25,648 nt of DNA from JAENVT01 sp031404635 (GCA_031404635.1 JANNHY010000338.1:1-25648), one strand, 5' to 3'; shown: positions 1-8,554, counted from the stretch's first letter. Numbers and translations are program-made. The notes: generated from the letters alone by a model not told the origin.

Positions 1-362
1 ACGCCGAGCTGCCAGAGCGGACGAGATCGATCGAAAGGTTCGCGGACCCATTCCTGAGCGCGGGCGAGAACATCGTTGCGGTCAGCGCTGCCGCCGAGAT
101 CGTGGTAGCGGTAGTGGTCGGCGACATCGAACGGATCGGCCTGCACCCACTTGGGTCGGGGCCGGCCGTCGATCACTCGTTGGCGCAGCCGAGGCAGTTG
201 AGCCACCATCCGCGTGACGGTCGTGCCCATGCGCTCGGGTGACGGCGGGCATTCCAGGAACCACACGCTCATCAAAGTCGAGCGCAGCAGGGGGTCGTGC
301 TCGATGTGCCAGAGCAACGCATCGCTGCTGCCCATCGTCTCGTCGTAGGTGATTCCGCTCAT
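1..362 (-). CDS. WS/DGAT-type acyltransferase, N-terminal part (runs off the left edge)
   Basis: The N-terminal ~120 residues of a wax ester synthase/diacylglycerol acyltransferase-like protein, which would esterify fatty acyl-CoA to an alcohol or diacylglycerol at the membrane to make storage lipid. What is visible is the family opening: SSDALLWHIEHDP close to the start, a run with PRLRQRV, then a PKWVQADPFDVADHYRYHDL segment and the REPFDRSRPLWQLG stretch that precedes the catalytic HHxxxD motif. That motif lies outside the window, so activity cannot be judged. The ATG at 362 has a good GGAGAGG ribosome site just upstream; a second ATG nine codons in (MGSSDA) fits family length equally well. 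It is divergent from the PAS remnant. The family assignment is fairly firm; substrate preference is unknown. Confidence 0.8.
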   Translation of the reverse strand, partial: MSGITYDETMGSSDALLWHIEHDPLLRSTLMSVWFLECPPSPERMGTTVTRMVAQLPRLRQRVIDGRPRPKWVQADPFDVADHYRYHDLGGSADRNDVLARAQEWVREPFDRSRPLWQLG

Positions 363-542
363 GAGCCTCTCCAAGATCGCAGCACAGCATGCGGCCTCCG
401 ATGAGGGGCACACCCAGGTATCGGCCCGTTGACGGGTCGGATTGAGCGATTGCTGATCGACCCACCCTACCCATCCTGCGTCACGAGACGTTGCGGATAA
501 TCACAGTTCGTGGCGATGCGCGGTCCATTGGGTGTCGCTAGC
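363..542. other. Divergent intergenic region
   Basis: About 180 bp between the start of the acyltransferase gene and the start of the PAS remnant. It must carry the acyltransferase promoter. I see the ribosome site of that gene but no convincing -35/-10 pair; a TTGACG at 429-434 on the plus strand has only a poor partner. No small gene is supported. Confidence 0.4.
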
Positions 543-775
543 ATGGCGGACATCGACGACGAGCAGCCCCGCTGGCGTCTTCGGCACTCCGACCTCGACG
601 CCGCTCAGACTCGTGCCCTGCTCGACACGCTGCAGACGACCGCGCTCTCAGGCTTCCTTCTCGTCGATCGAGAGTTCAGGTATGTCCGTGTCAACGAGAT
701 GGTCGCGGCCATCCATGGCAGTACCTTCGTTACAGGAGCACCTCGGCCATACTGTGGCCGAGGTAGAAGGTGTCG
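543..775 (+). pseudogene. PAS-domain protein remnant, frameshifted and truncated
   Basis: Reading from ATG 543 gives an acidic N-terminus and then a clear PAS-domain opening: LLDTLQTTALSGFLLVDREF, followed by YVRVNEMVAAIHG. The normal PAS continuation, QEHLGHTVAEV, is found immediately afterwards but in the next frame. Dropping one base near 720 restores a continuous PAS sequence. The homology then stops where the convergent Nfu-like gene ends (776), so the rest of the PAS core and any output domain are missing. I therefore call it a gene remnant rather than a sequencing error alone: both a frameshift and a lost 3' part are needed to explain it. The open frame running on to 1103 is antisense to the Nfu-like gene and has no protein-like composition. 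Confidence 0.55.
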
Positions 776-1033
776 TTATAGGTGCGCGCCTGCCGCCGCC
801 TGCACCGCGGCGATGATCGGCTCCCAATCGGCGCCGGGCTGCCGGGTGACGGTGACGAAGTCATTGACACCGAACACTGACGCCACGCCGCCGGCCGCGA
901 ATACGGCTGCGGCGAACGGGATAGTCGCCGCTTGCTCGGCGTTTGCTGCGTTGAACATTGCGTCGAGCCGGGTATCCAGCACGAACTTCGTCGCGTCGGG
1001 GTTGGGTGTCGACGAAGGAGTTGCGGTTGCCAC
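776..1033 (-). CDS. Stand-alone Nfu/NifU N-terminal-domain protein
   Basis: An 85-residue protein made of a single Nfu_N-type domain. The family signature is present in order: TPNPDATKFVLD near the start, a middle part with AANAEQAATIPFAAAVF, then GGVASVFGVNDFVTVTR and GADWEPIIAAVQ. In full-length Nfu iron-sulfur carriers this domain sits before a CxxC cluster-binding domain. Here that domain is absent and the protein contains no cysteine, so it cannot bind a cluster by itself; it may act as a partner or adaptor in Fe-S assembly. The start is GTG at 1033, the only plausible one before an upstream in-frame stop; no clear Shine-Dalgarno is seen. It is divergent from the cold-shock gene. Confidence 0.7.
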   Translation of the reverse strand: MATATPSSTPNPDATKFVLDTRLDAMFNAANAEQAATIPFAAAVFAAGGVASVFGVNDFVTVTRQPGADWEPIIAAVQAAAGAHL

Positions 1034-1070
1034 GCGCCGATCGTACGCGATTCGACCGGATGTTCGTCAC

Positions 1071-1148
1071 CCCGCCGAAGCGGGCTGCGGGGGGATAGGG
1101 TGATCGGTGAGTCGCCGACGGCGATTCATCTTGTTGTTAGGAAACGTA
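1071..1148 (+). promoter_or_regulatory. Upstream/leader region of the cold-shock gene with two hairpins
   Basis: A TAGGGT at 1096-1101 fits the actinobacterial -10 pattern TAnnnT, but no matching -35 is seen. A perfect 5-bp hairpin (CCCGC/GCGGG, loop CGAA) lies at 1071-1084 and another (TCGCC/GGCGA, loop GAC) at 1112-1124, inside the presumed leader. Leaders of cold-shock mRNAs are often structured and temperature-responsive in other bacteria; whether that applies here is inference. The ribosome site TTAGGAAA precedes ATG 1149. Confidence 0.3.
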
Positions 1149-1349
1149 ATGGCCACAGGCACCGTAAAGTTCTTCAATGCCGATAAGGGTTTCGGCTTCA
1201 TCTCTCGAGAAGGCGGCACTGACGTGTTCGTCCATTTCTCCAATATCGAAGGTAGCGGCTACAAGTCGCTGAATGAGGGCGATGCAGTCGAGTTCGAGGT
1301 TGCGCCGGGCAAGAAGGGCGAAGAAGCACAGAAGGTACGCCTCATCTAG
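1149..1349 (+). CDS. CspA-family cold-shock protein
   Basis: A 66-residue single cold-shock domain, the usual size of the family, which binds single-stranded RNA or DNA in the cytoplasm and acts as an RNA chaperone. Both RNA-binding motifs are intact: KGFGFI (RNP1) at residues 13-18 and VFVHF (RNP2) further on, after the typical opening MATGTVKFFN. The ATG at 1149 is chosen because it gives this canonical start and has an AGGA ribosome site about seven bases upstream; the longer in-frame extension to 1107 is arginine-rich and unlike the family. It is convergent with the dioxygenase gene 18 bp downstream. The assignment is firm; the specific role (cold-induced or constitutive) is not visible. 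Confidence 0.95.
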   Translation: MATGTVKFFNADKGFGFISREGGTDVFVHFSNIEGSGYKSLNEGDAVEFEVAPGKKGEEAQKVRLI

Positions 1350-1367
1350 CAATATCCGGTCGGGCGT

Positions 1368-2303
1368 TCAGCCACGAACCGGAGCGCTGGCATTGCAGCC
1401 CAGCATGTAGCGAAGGCGCGGAGAGAAGGCAGCGGCCTGCTCGGCGGTCATCGGTGATCGCAGATCGACGAATGGCTTCACCCACGAGCGCCCATATTGG
1501 ACGATCACGCCGTTCCTCGCGCCATCGGTGACGTTTGCACCATGACGGTGCCAGGTCTGCGAGAGCCAAACGGCGACCGACCCGGCCGGCGCTTGCAAGA
1601 CGACCTCGCTCTCCAGGCGATCGCGCCCCGACGGCGGTTTGCGTTGGGTGAGGTGACTGCCGCGCACGACGTGGGTGGCCCCGTTGTCGACGGTGAACTC
1701 GTCGAGCATCCACGCCGACTGGATGCTCAAGGTGAAGTTGGGGAGCGGCTCGGGAATCTGGGTGAGGGGAGAGTCGACATGCCAGCCGGCGCTGTCGGTG
1801 TGAGGGCCGACGTGGTTCACACTCATGTCGAGCACGACGGCGTCGCGGCCAAGCTCGTGGTCCATGATCGACAGCAGTAACGGGTGCTCGACCAACGGCG
1901 CGAAGGCGACGTCTTTGTTGATGAGGTTGAAGATGCGTTGCGATCGACCACCGTCGAACAGGGTCGGGATGTGGATGAAACTGATGCACACCTCGTCGGC
2001 GCGTACGGGCCAGGGCGTGTCGAATTCCTCTGCCTGACGTCGGCGGATGCGGCGCCTCATGCGCGCGATCTCGTCGTCGGTGCTGTGCCAGTACTCGAAG
2101 TCGATCTCGTCAACCTGATCATGCGAGATCGAACACTCACCGGTGTCGACCGGATTGTCACGCTCGTGCGCCAGTATCCGCTCGACCCGGTCGCGCAGAT
2201 CGACCACGGTGGCCGAGGGCAACAGATTCTCGATCACCACATAGCCGTCGGCGTTCAGGCGCTCCAACGCATCGGCGACCTCGATTGTCGGTTGAGTCAG
2301 CAC
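1368..2303 (-). CDS. PhyH-type Fe(II)/2-oxoglutarate dioxygenase B
   Basis: A 311-residue phytanoyl-CoA-dioxygenase-family protein, predicted to hydroxylate a small molecule using O2, Fe(II) and 2-oxoglutarate. From the chosen start, the iron ligands are H175 and D177 (GWHVDSPL) and a distal histidine, probably H254, in TWHRHGAN. R263 in TDGAR is placed to bind 2-oxoglutarate. The segment NGATHVVRGSH is the usual family loop. An in-frame GTG also exists at 2312, but the AGGGG ribosome site at 2312-2316 overlaps it and sits eight bases before the GTG at 2303, so I take 2303. It follows dioxygenase A by about 13 bp and is probably the last gene of the flavoprotein-led operon. The substrate is unknown; context suggests an N-methylated or betaine-like compound. 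Confidence 0.85.
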   Translation of the reverse strand: MLTQPTIEVADALERLNADGYVVIENLLPSATVVDLRDRVERILAHERDNPVDTGECSISHDQVDEIDFEYWHSTDDEIARMRRRIRRRQAEEFDTPWPVRADEVCISFIHIPTLFDGGRSQRIFNLINKDVAFAPLVEHPLLLSIMDHELGRDAVVLDMSVNHVGPHTDSAGWHVDSPLTQIPEPLPNFTLSIQSAWMLDEFTVDNGATHVVRGSHLTQRKPPSGRDRLESEVVLQAPAGSVAVWLSQTWHRHGANVTDGARNGVIVQYGRSWVKPFVDLRSPMTAEQAAAFSPRLRYMLGCNASAPVRG

Positions 2304-2316
2304 GCCACGCACCCCT
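2304..2316 (-). promoter_or_regulatory. Ribosome binding site deciding the start of dioxygenase B
   Basis: AGGGG on the minus strand at 2316-2312 directly follows the stop codon of dioxygenase A. With an 8-nt spacer it serves the GTG at 2303. The GTG at 2312 lies inside this site and would have no ribosome site of its own. Confidence 0.55.
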
Positions 2317-3510
2317 CTACAACCGTCGGAGATATTCGGCGGCGGCCTCGGTGCCGAGTTCGCGGAACTGCTCTGCCTTGAAAGCCTCGCGCATCTTGGC
2401 CTTCGGGTGTATGTACCCGGCTCCGATCACGGGTTCGTCCTTCCCGCACATGACGTATCGCGAGATTCGCTGGCCATGAGGCGACAGGGTCTTCCACTGC
2501 TGGTACGGCATCGAGCGGATGACCGCTTCGCTGCGGAACCACGGTGCGAAGTACTCGATGTTGGGTATGGCTCGAACTTCCCGGGACAGGTTCGGTGTGC
2601 CGCCGTGCCAGGCCCGCAGGTCGCGGAAGATCGCCGAGCCGGCGGGCACGGGGCACACCGTGCTGAGCTTCATCCACTCCGGTTCGTCAGCGAGGTTCGG
2701 AATCGGGCGGCGCGAGTTCTGGGTGCCCGGGATTTGCCTGATCGGGCCATTCTCGGCGGTGAGATCGCACATCGGGAAGTTGATGGTGACAGCGGGGACC
2801 GGCAGCTCTCTGGTGGTGATCCGACCGGACGGATCGTGGAGTTCCGACCAAACGTTGTCCGAGTGAAGGCCCTGATACTCGATCGCACCAGGCATGGCGG
2901 CGTCACCGCCTCCACCAAAGACGATGTAGTTGGCGGAGCCGAAGATGGCAGTGAGGATCGGCGTTGTGGTGGGCATGTCGATCAACTCGACCCATTCGTC
3001 GACGTGGAGCATGTGTCGAGACGCCGAGCTGCTCCCGAACGAGTAGCGGTGGGGCAAGCCACCGGCTCCGCCTCCCGCTGCGCATGTCGGGTCGACGGCC
3101 AGCATCTCGCCGATCGCCCGATCGGCCGCCCGGCGCATTCGCGCCAGTTGCCGTGCACCGAGGGCATCACGAACGACCACGAAACCATCCCGATGGAAGA
3201 GCTCAGCGGCTCGCTCCACATCGCCGGGTGCAAGGATCTCGAGTCCTTTGATGCCATTGTGCTTCCTGAATTTCTCGCGCAACCGAACGACATTCGGGTC
3301 GTCATATGATCGAGTCCAGCCTGCACACGCCGGGTCACCGGCCACGAGGTTGTAGTGCTCCGGAGTGGTCTCGATGTCGGCCTCGGGAGTATCAAGGCCC
3401 AATGGGTTGCTATTGGTCGTGTTGGGGGCCATCGACCGGTTGGCGAAGCCGTTGGGTGGGACCGAGGTGTGCCATCCGAGGTCGCTGGGTAGCGCCTCGG
3501 TGTCAGTCAT
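2317..3510 (-). CDS. PhyH-type Fe(II)/2-oxoglutarate dioxygenase A
   Basis: A 397-residue protein of the phytanoyl-CoA dioxygenase superfamily. After a low-complexity N-terminus, LFHRDGFVVVRDAL (about residues 104-117) is the typical opening of these enzymes. H216 and D218 in GLHSDN and H302 in AWHGGTPN are the likely iron triad, with R313 as candidate 2-oxoglutarate ligand. GPIRQIPGTQNS matches the conserved loop before the distal histidine. I take ATG 3510, which has a weak GGA seven bases upstream; ATG 3546 would add 12 residues, and the frame further upstream overlaps the flavoprotein gene and is arginine-rich noise. It lies 61 bp after the flavoprotein. It is only distantly similar by eye to dioxygenase B, so they probably act on different substrates or steps. 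Confidence 0.83.
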   Translation of the reverse strand: MTDTEALPSDLGWHTSVPPNGFANRSMAPNTTNSNPLGLDTPEADIETTPEHYNLVAGDPACAGWTRSYDDPNVVRLREKFRKHNGIKGLEILAPGDVERAAELFHRDGFVVVRDALGARQLARMRRAADRAIGEMLAVDPTCAAGGGAGGLPHRYSFGSSSASRHMLHVDEWVELIDMPTTTPILTAIFGSANYIVFGGGGDAAMPGAIEYQGLHSDNVWSELHDPSGRITTRELPVPAVTINFPMCDLTAENGPIRQIPGTQNSRRPIPNLADEPEWMKLSTVCPVPAGSAIFRDLRAWHGGTPNLSREVRAIPNIEYFAPWFRSEAVIRSMPYQQWKTLSPHGQRISRYVMCGKDEPVIGAGYIHPKAKMREAFKAEQFRELGTEAAAEYLRRL

Positions 3511-3571
3511 GGAAGTGTCCAATTGTCGTGAAGCGCCGGTGATCATTGTGAGGATCGAAGATACCGCATGA

Positions 3572-6001
3572 TCAGTCAGCTGCACGGGGACGCAAGTTGC
3601 CTTGGTCGAAGAGCGGTTCAAGGCCCACGGTCGCCCGACGGCGCCGGCCGAAGATCTCGATCTCCAACGACGTGCCCGGCGCCTCGTACCCGGGGCGCAG
3701 GTACGCCAGGGCGACGCTCTTGGCGAGCGTGAAGCTCCACCCCCCCGAGGTGACGATTCCCATGCGCTGGCTGCCGCTGAACACCGACGAGCAGAACGGA
3801 GCGTCGGCATCGTCAGCTTCGTCGAGGGTCATCGGCACGAAGCGATAGGCCGGCCCGGTTGCGTGTTCGGCGATCAACGCCTCACGACCGACGAAGTCGG
3901 GCTTTGACAAGTCGACAAACCGATCGAGGGATGCATCGAACGGTGAGAACCCGATCTCGATATCGGCCTTCCAACTGCGGTAGCACTTGTCGAGACGCAG
4001 GCTGTCGACGGCGTAGATACCCAGGTCGCGAATGCCGTGCACCTCACCCGCCGCCCAGATCGCCTCGTACAGTGCCACCATCTGGTCCGTCGATGCATGG
4101 AGTTCCCAGCCGAGTTCGCCCACGTAGTTGACGCGCAATGCCCGCACCGGTCCGACCGCTGTGTCGATCACGCGCATCGACAGCCACGGGAACGACGCAT
4201 TGTCGAGTGGCGTACCGGTCACCTGGGCGAGCACCTGGCGCGACCGCGGACCCACCACGACCAGCGACCCGTAGTCGGCGGTCACGTTGGTCAGGCGCAC
4301 CGAACCGTCGGCGGGAAGGGCATGCTCAAGCACGTCGAGGTCGTGCCACTCCGCGGTCGCCGCTCCGACCGCGTAGAAGTGGTCGTCCGAAAGGCGCGTC
4401 AGGGTGAACTCGCTCAGCAGCTTGCCGTCGGGCAGCAACGCGTAGACCAGCCTGACGCGGGCGATCTTCGGGAGCTTCGAGCACAGCAACCGATCGAGGT
4501 AGGCCTCGGCACCCGGCCCTTCGATCTCGATCTTGGTGAAGCCCGGGAGGTCGAGCACGGCCACACCGTTGCGGGCCGCGTGAACTTCCCGTGCCACAAG
4601 GGGTCGCCAGCCGTTGCGACGGAAGAACGACAGCGAATGATCGGTGACCGCGCCGTCGGGATCGAAGTACGTCGGGCGCTCCCAACCGCCGCGAGCTCCG
4701 AACGACGCGCCCTTGGCGCGGAGTTTGTCGTGCAACGGTGACGTGTACGACGGCCGTCCGGCCGGGCGCTCCTCGAACGGGAACGACATCGCGTACTCGT
4801 TCTGGTACACCTCGACCGCCTTGTCGATCGTGTACTTCGTGGTCGCGTACGCCCTGTACCGACGGCGGTCGATGGACCACAGGTCGAACTCGGGGCGGCC
4901 GTCGAGGATCCACTCGGCGACGGCCTTGCCGGCGCCGCCGCCCTGCGCGATGCCGAAGCTGAACGTGTTGCAGTGGAAGAAGTTTCGCAACCCACGCTCG
5001 GGCCCGAGGTACGGATAGCCGTCGGGGGCGTATGGGATGGGCCCGTTGACGACGCGGGCGATGCCGGCGTCGCCCAGGACGGGCACGCGCTCGCCGGCGT
5101 CGAGGATCTGCTTCTCGAGTCGCTCGAGGTCGTCGCTCCACAGCCTGTTCGCGAACTGGTCGGGGATGCCGTCGAGCCACATCGGCGTGGCCTGCCACTC
5201 GTAGGGTCCGAGGATGTAGCTGCTGCGCTCCTGGCGGAGGTAGTACGAGGAATCCGGGTCGCGAAGCAGCGGCAACGGTTCGCTGCGAGCGGCGAGCTCG
5301 GCGATCTCGTCGGTGACCAGGTACTGGTGCGCCATCGTCATGGTCGGCAGGTGGCGACCGATGAGCCCCATCACCTCGCCGGCGCGATACCCGGCAGCGT
5401 TCACCACGATCTCGCAGTCAATTTCGCCGGCGCTGGTGGTGACGGTCCAGTCGCTGCTCGGGTGCTGAACCAGTCCGATGACGCGCTCGCCACGGCGTAT
5501 TCGACACCCCATCGTGCGCGCCGCACGAGCCATCGCCTGGGTGACCTGCGAGGGGTCGATGTCTCCGTCGAGCGGGTCCCACAAGGCGCCCACGAGATCG
5601 TGTGTTTCGACCAACGGGTAACGCTCGACCAGCTCAGCCGGAGAAAGCATCTCGTACTCCATGCCGTTGGCTCTGGCCATGCTTGTCACGTGATGGAACT
5701 CGGCCATGCGCTCTTGGCTGTGGGCGAGCCGAACCGATCCGGTCACGTGATAGCTGATCGGAAATTCGTCGTCGCTGGCCATCTCGCGGTACAGCGCCGC
5801 GCTGTACTGCTGTAGCTTCATGACGCTCCAGCTGGTGGAGTAGGTGGGCACGTTGCCGGCTGCGTGCCAGGTCGAGCCCGAGGTGAGTTCGTCGCGCTCG
5901 AGCAGCAACACGTCGGTGCAGCCCATCGTGGCCAGGTGGTAGAGGGCGCTGCATCCGGCGATGCCACCTCCGATGATGACGATTCGTGCGCGCTCGCTCA
6001 T
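3572..6001 (-). CDS. Dimethylglycine/sarcosine dehydrogenase-like flavoprotein A (DAO + GCV_T)
   Basis: An 809-residue oxidative N-demethylase of the dimethylglycine/sarcosine dehydrogenase family, which removes N-methyl groups and hands them to tetrahydrofolate. The N-terminal half is a DAO-type FAD domain with IIGGGIAG at residues 9-16 and acidic E35. STWHAAG contains H46, the position that carries covalent FAD in characterised relatives. The C-terminal half is a GcvT-like folate domain, with YVGELGWELH as its most conserved part. ATG 6001 has a strong GGAGGG ribosome site. It leads the operon with the two dioxygenases and faces a paralogue across 105 bp. The active site differs from the paralogue just after HAAG (NVPTYSTSW versus LVGQLRATH), so the two probably use different amines. 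Sarcosine, dimethylglycine or another methylated amine are all possible. Confidence 0.88.
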   Translation of the reverse strand: MSERARIVIIGGGIAGCSALYHLATMGCTDVLLLERDELTSGSTWHAAGNVPTYSTSWSVMKLQQYSAALYREMASDDEFPISYHVTGSVRLAHSQERMAEFHHVTSMARANGMEYEMLSPAELVERYPLVETHDLVGALWDPLDGDIDPSQVTQAMARAARTMGCRIRRGERVIGLVQHPSSDWTVTTSAGEIDCEIVVNAAGYRAGEVMGLIGRHLPTMTMAHQYLVTDEIAELAARSEPLPLLRDPDSSYYLRQERSSYILGPYEWQATPMWLDGIPDQFANRLWSDDLERLEKQILDAGERVPVLGDAGIARVVNGPIPYAPDGYPYLGPERGLRNFFHCNTFSFGIAQGGGAGKAVAEWILDGRPEFDLWSIDRRRYRAYATTKYTIDKAVEVYQNEYAMSFPFEERPAGRPSYTSPLHDKLRAKGASFGARGGWERPTYFDPDGAVTDHSLSFFRRNGWRPLVAREVHAARNGVAVLDLPGFTKIEIEGPGAEAYLDRLLCSKLPKIARVRLVYALLPDGKLLSEFTLTRLSDDHFYAVGAATAEWHDLDVLEHALPADGSVRLTNVTADYGSLVVVGPRSRQVLAQVTGTPLDNASFPWLSMRVIDTAVGPVRALRVNYVGELGWELHASTDQMVALYEAIWAAGEVHGIRDLGIYAVDSLRLDKCYRSWKADIEIGFSPFDASLDRFVDLSKPDFVGREALIAEHATGPAYRFVPMTLDEADDADAPFCSSVFSGSQRMGIVTSGGWSFTLAKSVALAYLRPGYEAPGTSLEIEIFGRRRRATVGLEPLFDQGNLRPRAAD

Positions 6002-6106
6002 TTCGGGCCCTCCATGTGCTCACCACCATGCCTCGCCGCGGCGCGGTCCGTTGCGAGTTGTGTAATCAGCATAAATTCCAGCGGTCGTACATCTCCCGGA
6101 GGCCCA
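6002..6106. promoter_or_regulatory. Shared divergent promoter region of the two flavoprotein genes
   Basis: About 105 bp between the start codons, with a GC-poor patch at roughly 6058-6082 that stands out from its surroundings and is the likely site of promoter melting. I cannot assign an unambiguous -35/-10 for either strand. Both genes have strong ribosome sites at the edges (GGAGGG leftward, GGAGG rightward). Co-regulation of the two units is inferred from this layout. Confidence 0.4.
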
Positions 6107-8554
6107 ATGACCGATTTGCCCAGCAACGCTCGCGTCGTCATCGTTGGCGGCGGCATCGTCGGATGCAGCGTCGCCTATCACCTCGCCCTCCGCGGATGCA
6201 CCGACGTCGTGCTGCTCGAGCGCAAGCAGCTGACCTGCGGCACCACGTGGCATGCAGCGGGCCTGGTCGGGCAATTGCGGGCCACGCACAATCTCACCCG
6301 GCTCGCCCAGTACACCACCAGCCTGTTCGCCACCCTCGAGGCGGCGACGGGGCAGGCCACCGGCTTCCGACAGTGTGGATCGGTGGCGGTGGCACCGAAC
6401 CACGAGCGATTCGAAGAGCTCAAGCGCGGCGCGTCGATGGCGCGGGTCTTCGGGCTCGAGGTCGACATCATCACTCCTGCCGACATCGCGGATCTTGTGC
6501 CTTTGGCCCGCGTCGACGACCTCGTGGGCGGCGTGCACCTGCCCAACGACGGCGTCACCAACCCGATCGACACCACGCAGGCACTGGCGAAGGGTGCCAG
6601 AGCCAGCGGTGTGCGCATCCTCGAGAACCTCAAGGTCGACTCGATCATCGTCGAACATGGTCGTGCCGTAGGCGTCGTCACCGCCGAAGGTGACATCCGT
6701 GCCGACGCCGTCGTGAACTGCGCCGGGATGTGGGCCCGCGAACTCGGCGACGCTGCTGGAGCCGTCGTGCCGCTGCATGCTGCCGAGCATTTCTACATCG
6801 TCACCGAGCACATCGAGGCGCTGTCGCCCACCATGCCCGCACTGCGCGACCCTGAGGGCTGTGGCTACTTCAAGGAGGACGCCGGCAAGTTACTCGTCGG
6901 CTGGTTCGAGCCGGTGTCGAAGCCGTGGGGCATGAAGGGCATTCCCGAGTCGTTCTGCTTCGACTCGCTCGCTTCGGACTTCGAGCACATCGAGCCCCTG
7001 GTTGCCGCGGCGACGCATCGCATGCCGTTGCTCGCCGACACCGGCATCCGTCTGTTCTTCAACGGACCCGAGTCGTTCACCCCCGATGATCGATACCTTC
7101 TCGGCGAGTCGCCCGACGTCGCCGGGCTGTTCATTGCGGCCGGGTTCAACTCGATCGGCATCCAATCGTCGGGTGGCGCAGGCAAGGTGCTGGCCGACTG
7201 GATCATCGACGGCAAACCACCGATGGACCTGTGGGACGTCGACGTGCGACGCGTCATGCCGTTCCAGCGCAATCGGTCGTACCTCCACGATCGCACGGTC
7301 GAATCGCTCGGCCTGCTTTATGCCATGCATTGGCCGTTCCGCCAACCCGACACTGCACGCGGAGTGCGCCGGTCGGTGCTGCACGACCGCTTGGCGGACC
7401 GTGGCGCCTGCTTCGGCGAGGTGGCCGGGTGGGAGCGCAGCAACTGGTTCGCCCCAGCAGGCGTGAAGGCGGAATACGAGTACACCTACGGCAAGCAGAA
7501 CTGGTTCCCCTATTCGGCAGCCGAACACCACGCTGTGCGCACCAATGTCGGGCTGTTCGATCAGTCGTCGTTCGCCAAATTCGTCTTGGAGGGCGCCGAC
7601 GCCGAAGCCGTGCTCAACCAGGTGTGCGCGAACGACGTCGCCGTGCCGGTGGGCAAGATCGTCTACACCCAGTGGCTCAACGAATCCGGTGGCATCGAAG
7701 CCGACCTCACGGTCACCCGCGAGGCACCCGACCGCTACCTCATCGTCACCGCTGCTGCAACGCAGGTGCGCGACCTCGCCTGGCTCAAGGACCACATCCC
7801 CGCGTCGGCGCGGGCGGTCGCCACCGATGTCACGTCGGGGCAAGCGGTCCTGAGCGTCATGGGCCCCAGCTCGCGAGCCCTGCTTTCGCTGCTCACGCCC
7901 GCCGACCTCTCCAACGAGGCGTTCCCGTTCGGCACGTCACAGATCATCGACCTCGGGTACGCCCGGGTACGAGCCAGCCGCGTCACCTACGTCGGCGAGT
8001 TGGGGTGGGAACTGTACATCTCCGCCGAGTTCGCCGCCGGAGTCTTCGACGTGCTCACCGACGCCGGCGCTTCGTTCGGGCTTGCGTATGCCGGCTATCA
8101 CGCCCTCAACTCGCTACGCATGGAGAAGGGCTACCGCCACTGGGGCCATGACATCTCGCCCGACGAGACCCCGCTCGAAGCAGGACTCGGCTTCGCGGTC
8201 AGGTGGTCGAAGCCCGACGGATTCATCGGGCGCGATGCGCTGCTGGAACAGAAGGAAGCGGGAGTGCGGCAGCGACTTACCCAGTTCGCACTTCGCGATT
8301 CGGAGCGGCTGCTGTATCACAACGAGCCCATCTGGCGAGACGACGTTGTGGTGGGCCGCATCACCTCGGGCATGTTCGGCCACACGCTCGGCGCCTCGCT
8401 CGGCATGGGCTACGTCGCCAACGTCGATGGTCCTGCCGATAAGGCTTTCGTGCTGAACGGGCGATACGAGATCGAGGTCGCCGGCGAGCGTGTCGCGGCC
8501 GACGCGTCGCTCGATCCGTTCTACGATCCCAGGAGCCTCCGGGTACGAAGTTGA
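6107..8554 (+). CDS. Dimethylglycine/sarcosine dehydrogenase-like flavoprotein B (DAO + GCV_T)
   Basis: An 815-residue paralogue of the leftward flavoprotein with the same two-part build. The FAD domain has VIVGGGIVGC at residues 11-20, acidic E39 in LLERK, and TTWHAAG with H49 as the presumed covalent FAD site. The folate-binding GcvT-like half begins around residue 430 and contains YVGELGWELY and the MEKGYRHWGHD stretch common in sarcosine and dimethylglycine dehydrogenases. Of the two paralogues it looks the more canonical. ATG 6107 is preceded by GGAGG with a five-base spacer; the open frame upstream of it overlaps the divergent gene. It would be cytoplasmic and feed 5,10-methylene-tetrahydrofolate and reducing equivalents into metabolism. 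The exact substrate cannot be read from sequence. Confidence 0.9.
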   Translation: MTDLPSNARVVIVGGGIVGCSVAYHLALRGCTDVVLLERKQLTCGTTWHAAGLVGQLRATHNLTRLAQYTTSLFATLEAATGQATGFRQCGSVAVAPNHERFEELKRGASMARVFGLEVDIITPADIADLVPLARVDDLVGGVHLPNDGVTNPIDTTQALAKGARASGVRILENLKVDSIIVEHGRAVGVVTAEGDIRADAVVNCAGMWARELGDAAGAVVPLHAAEHFYIVTEHIEALSPTMPALRDPEGCGYFKEDAGKLLVGWFEPVSKPWGMKGIPESFCFDSLASDFEHIEPLVAAATHRMPLLADTGIRLFFNGPESFTPDDRYLLGESPDVAGLFIAAGFNSIGIQSSGGAGKVLADWIIDGKPPMDLWDVDVRRVMPFQRNRSYLHDRTVESLGLLYAMHWPFRQPDTARGVRRSVLHDRLADRGACFGEVAGWERSNWFAPAGVKAEYEYTYGKQNWFPYSAAEHHAVRTNVGLFDQSSFAKFVLEGADAEAVLNQVCANDVAVPVGKIVYTQWLNESGGIEADLTVTREAPDRYLIVTAAATQVRDLAWLKDHIPASARAVATDVTSGQAVLSVMGPSSRALLSLLTPADLSNEAFPFGTSQIIDLGYARVRASRVTYVGELGWELYISAEFAAGVFDVLTDAGASFGLAYAGYHALNSLRMEKGYRHWGHDISPDETPLEAGLGFAVRWSKPDGFIGRDALLEQKEAGVRQRLTQFALRDSERLLYHNEPIWRDDVVVGRITSGMFGHTLGASLGMGYVANVDGPADKAFVLNGRYEIEVAGERVAADASLDPFYDPRSLRVRS

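Noticed and set aside
3511..3810. Extension of dioxygenase A to 497 codons
   Set aside because: It overlaps the flavoprotein gene and is low-complexity and arginine-rich; ATG 3510 (or 3546) suffices.
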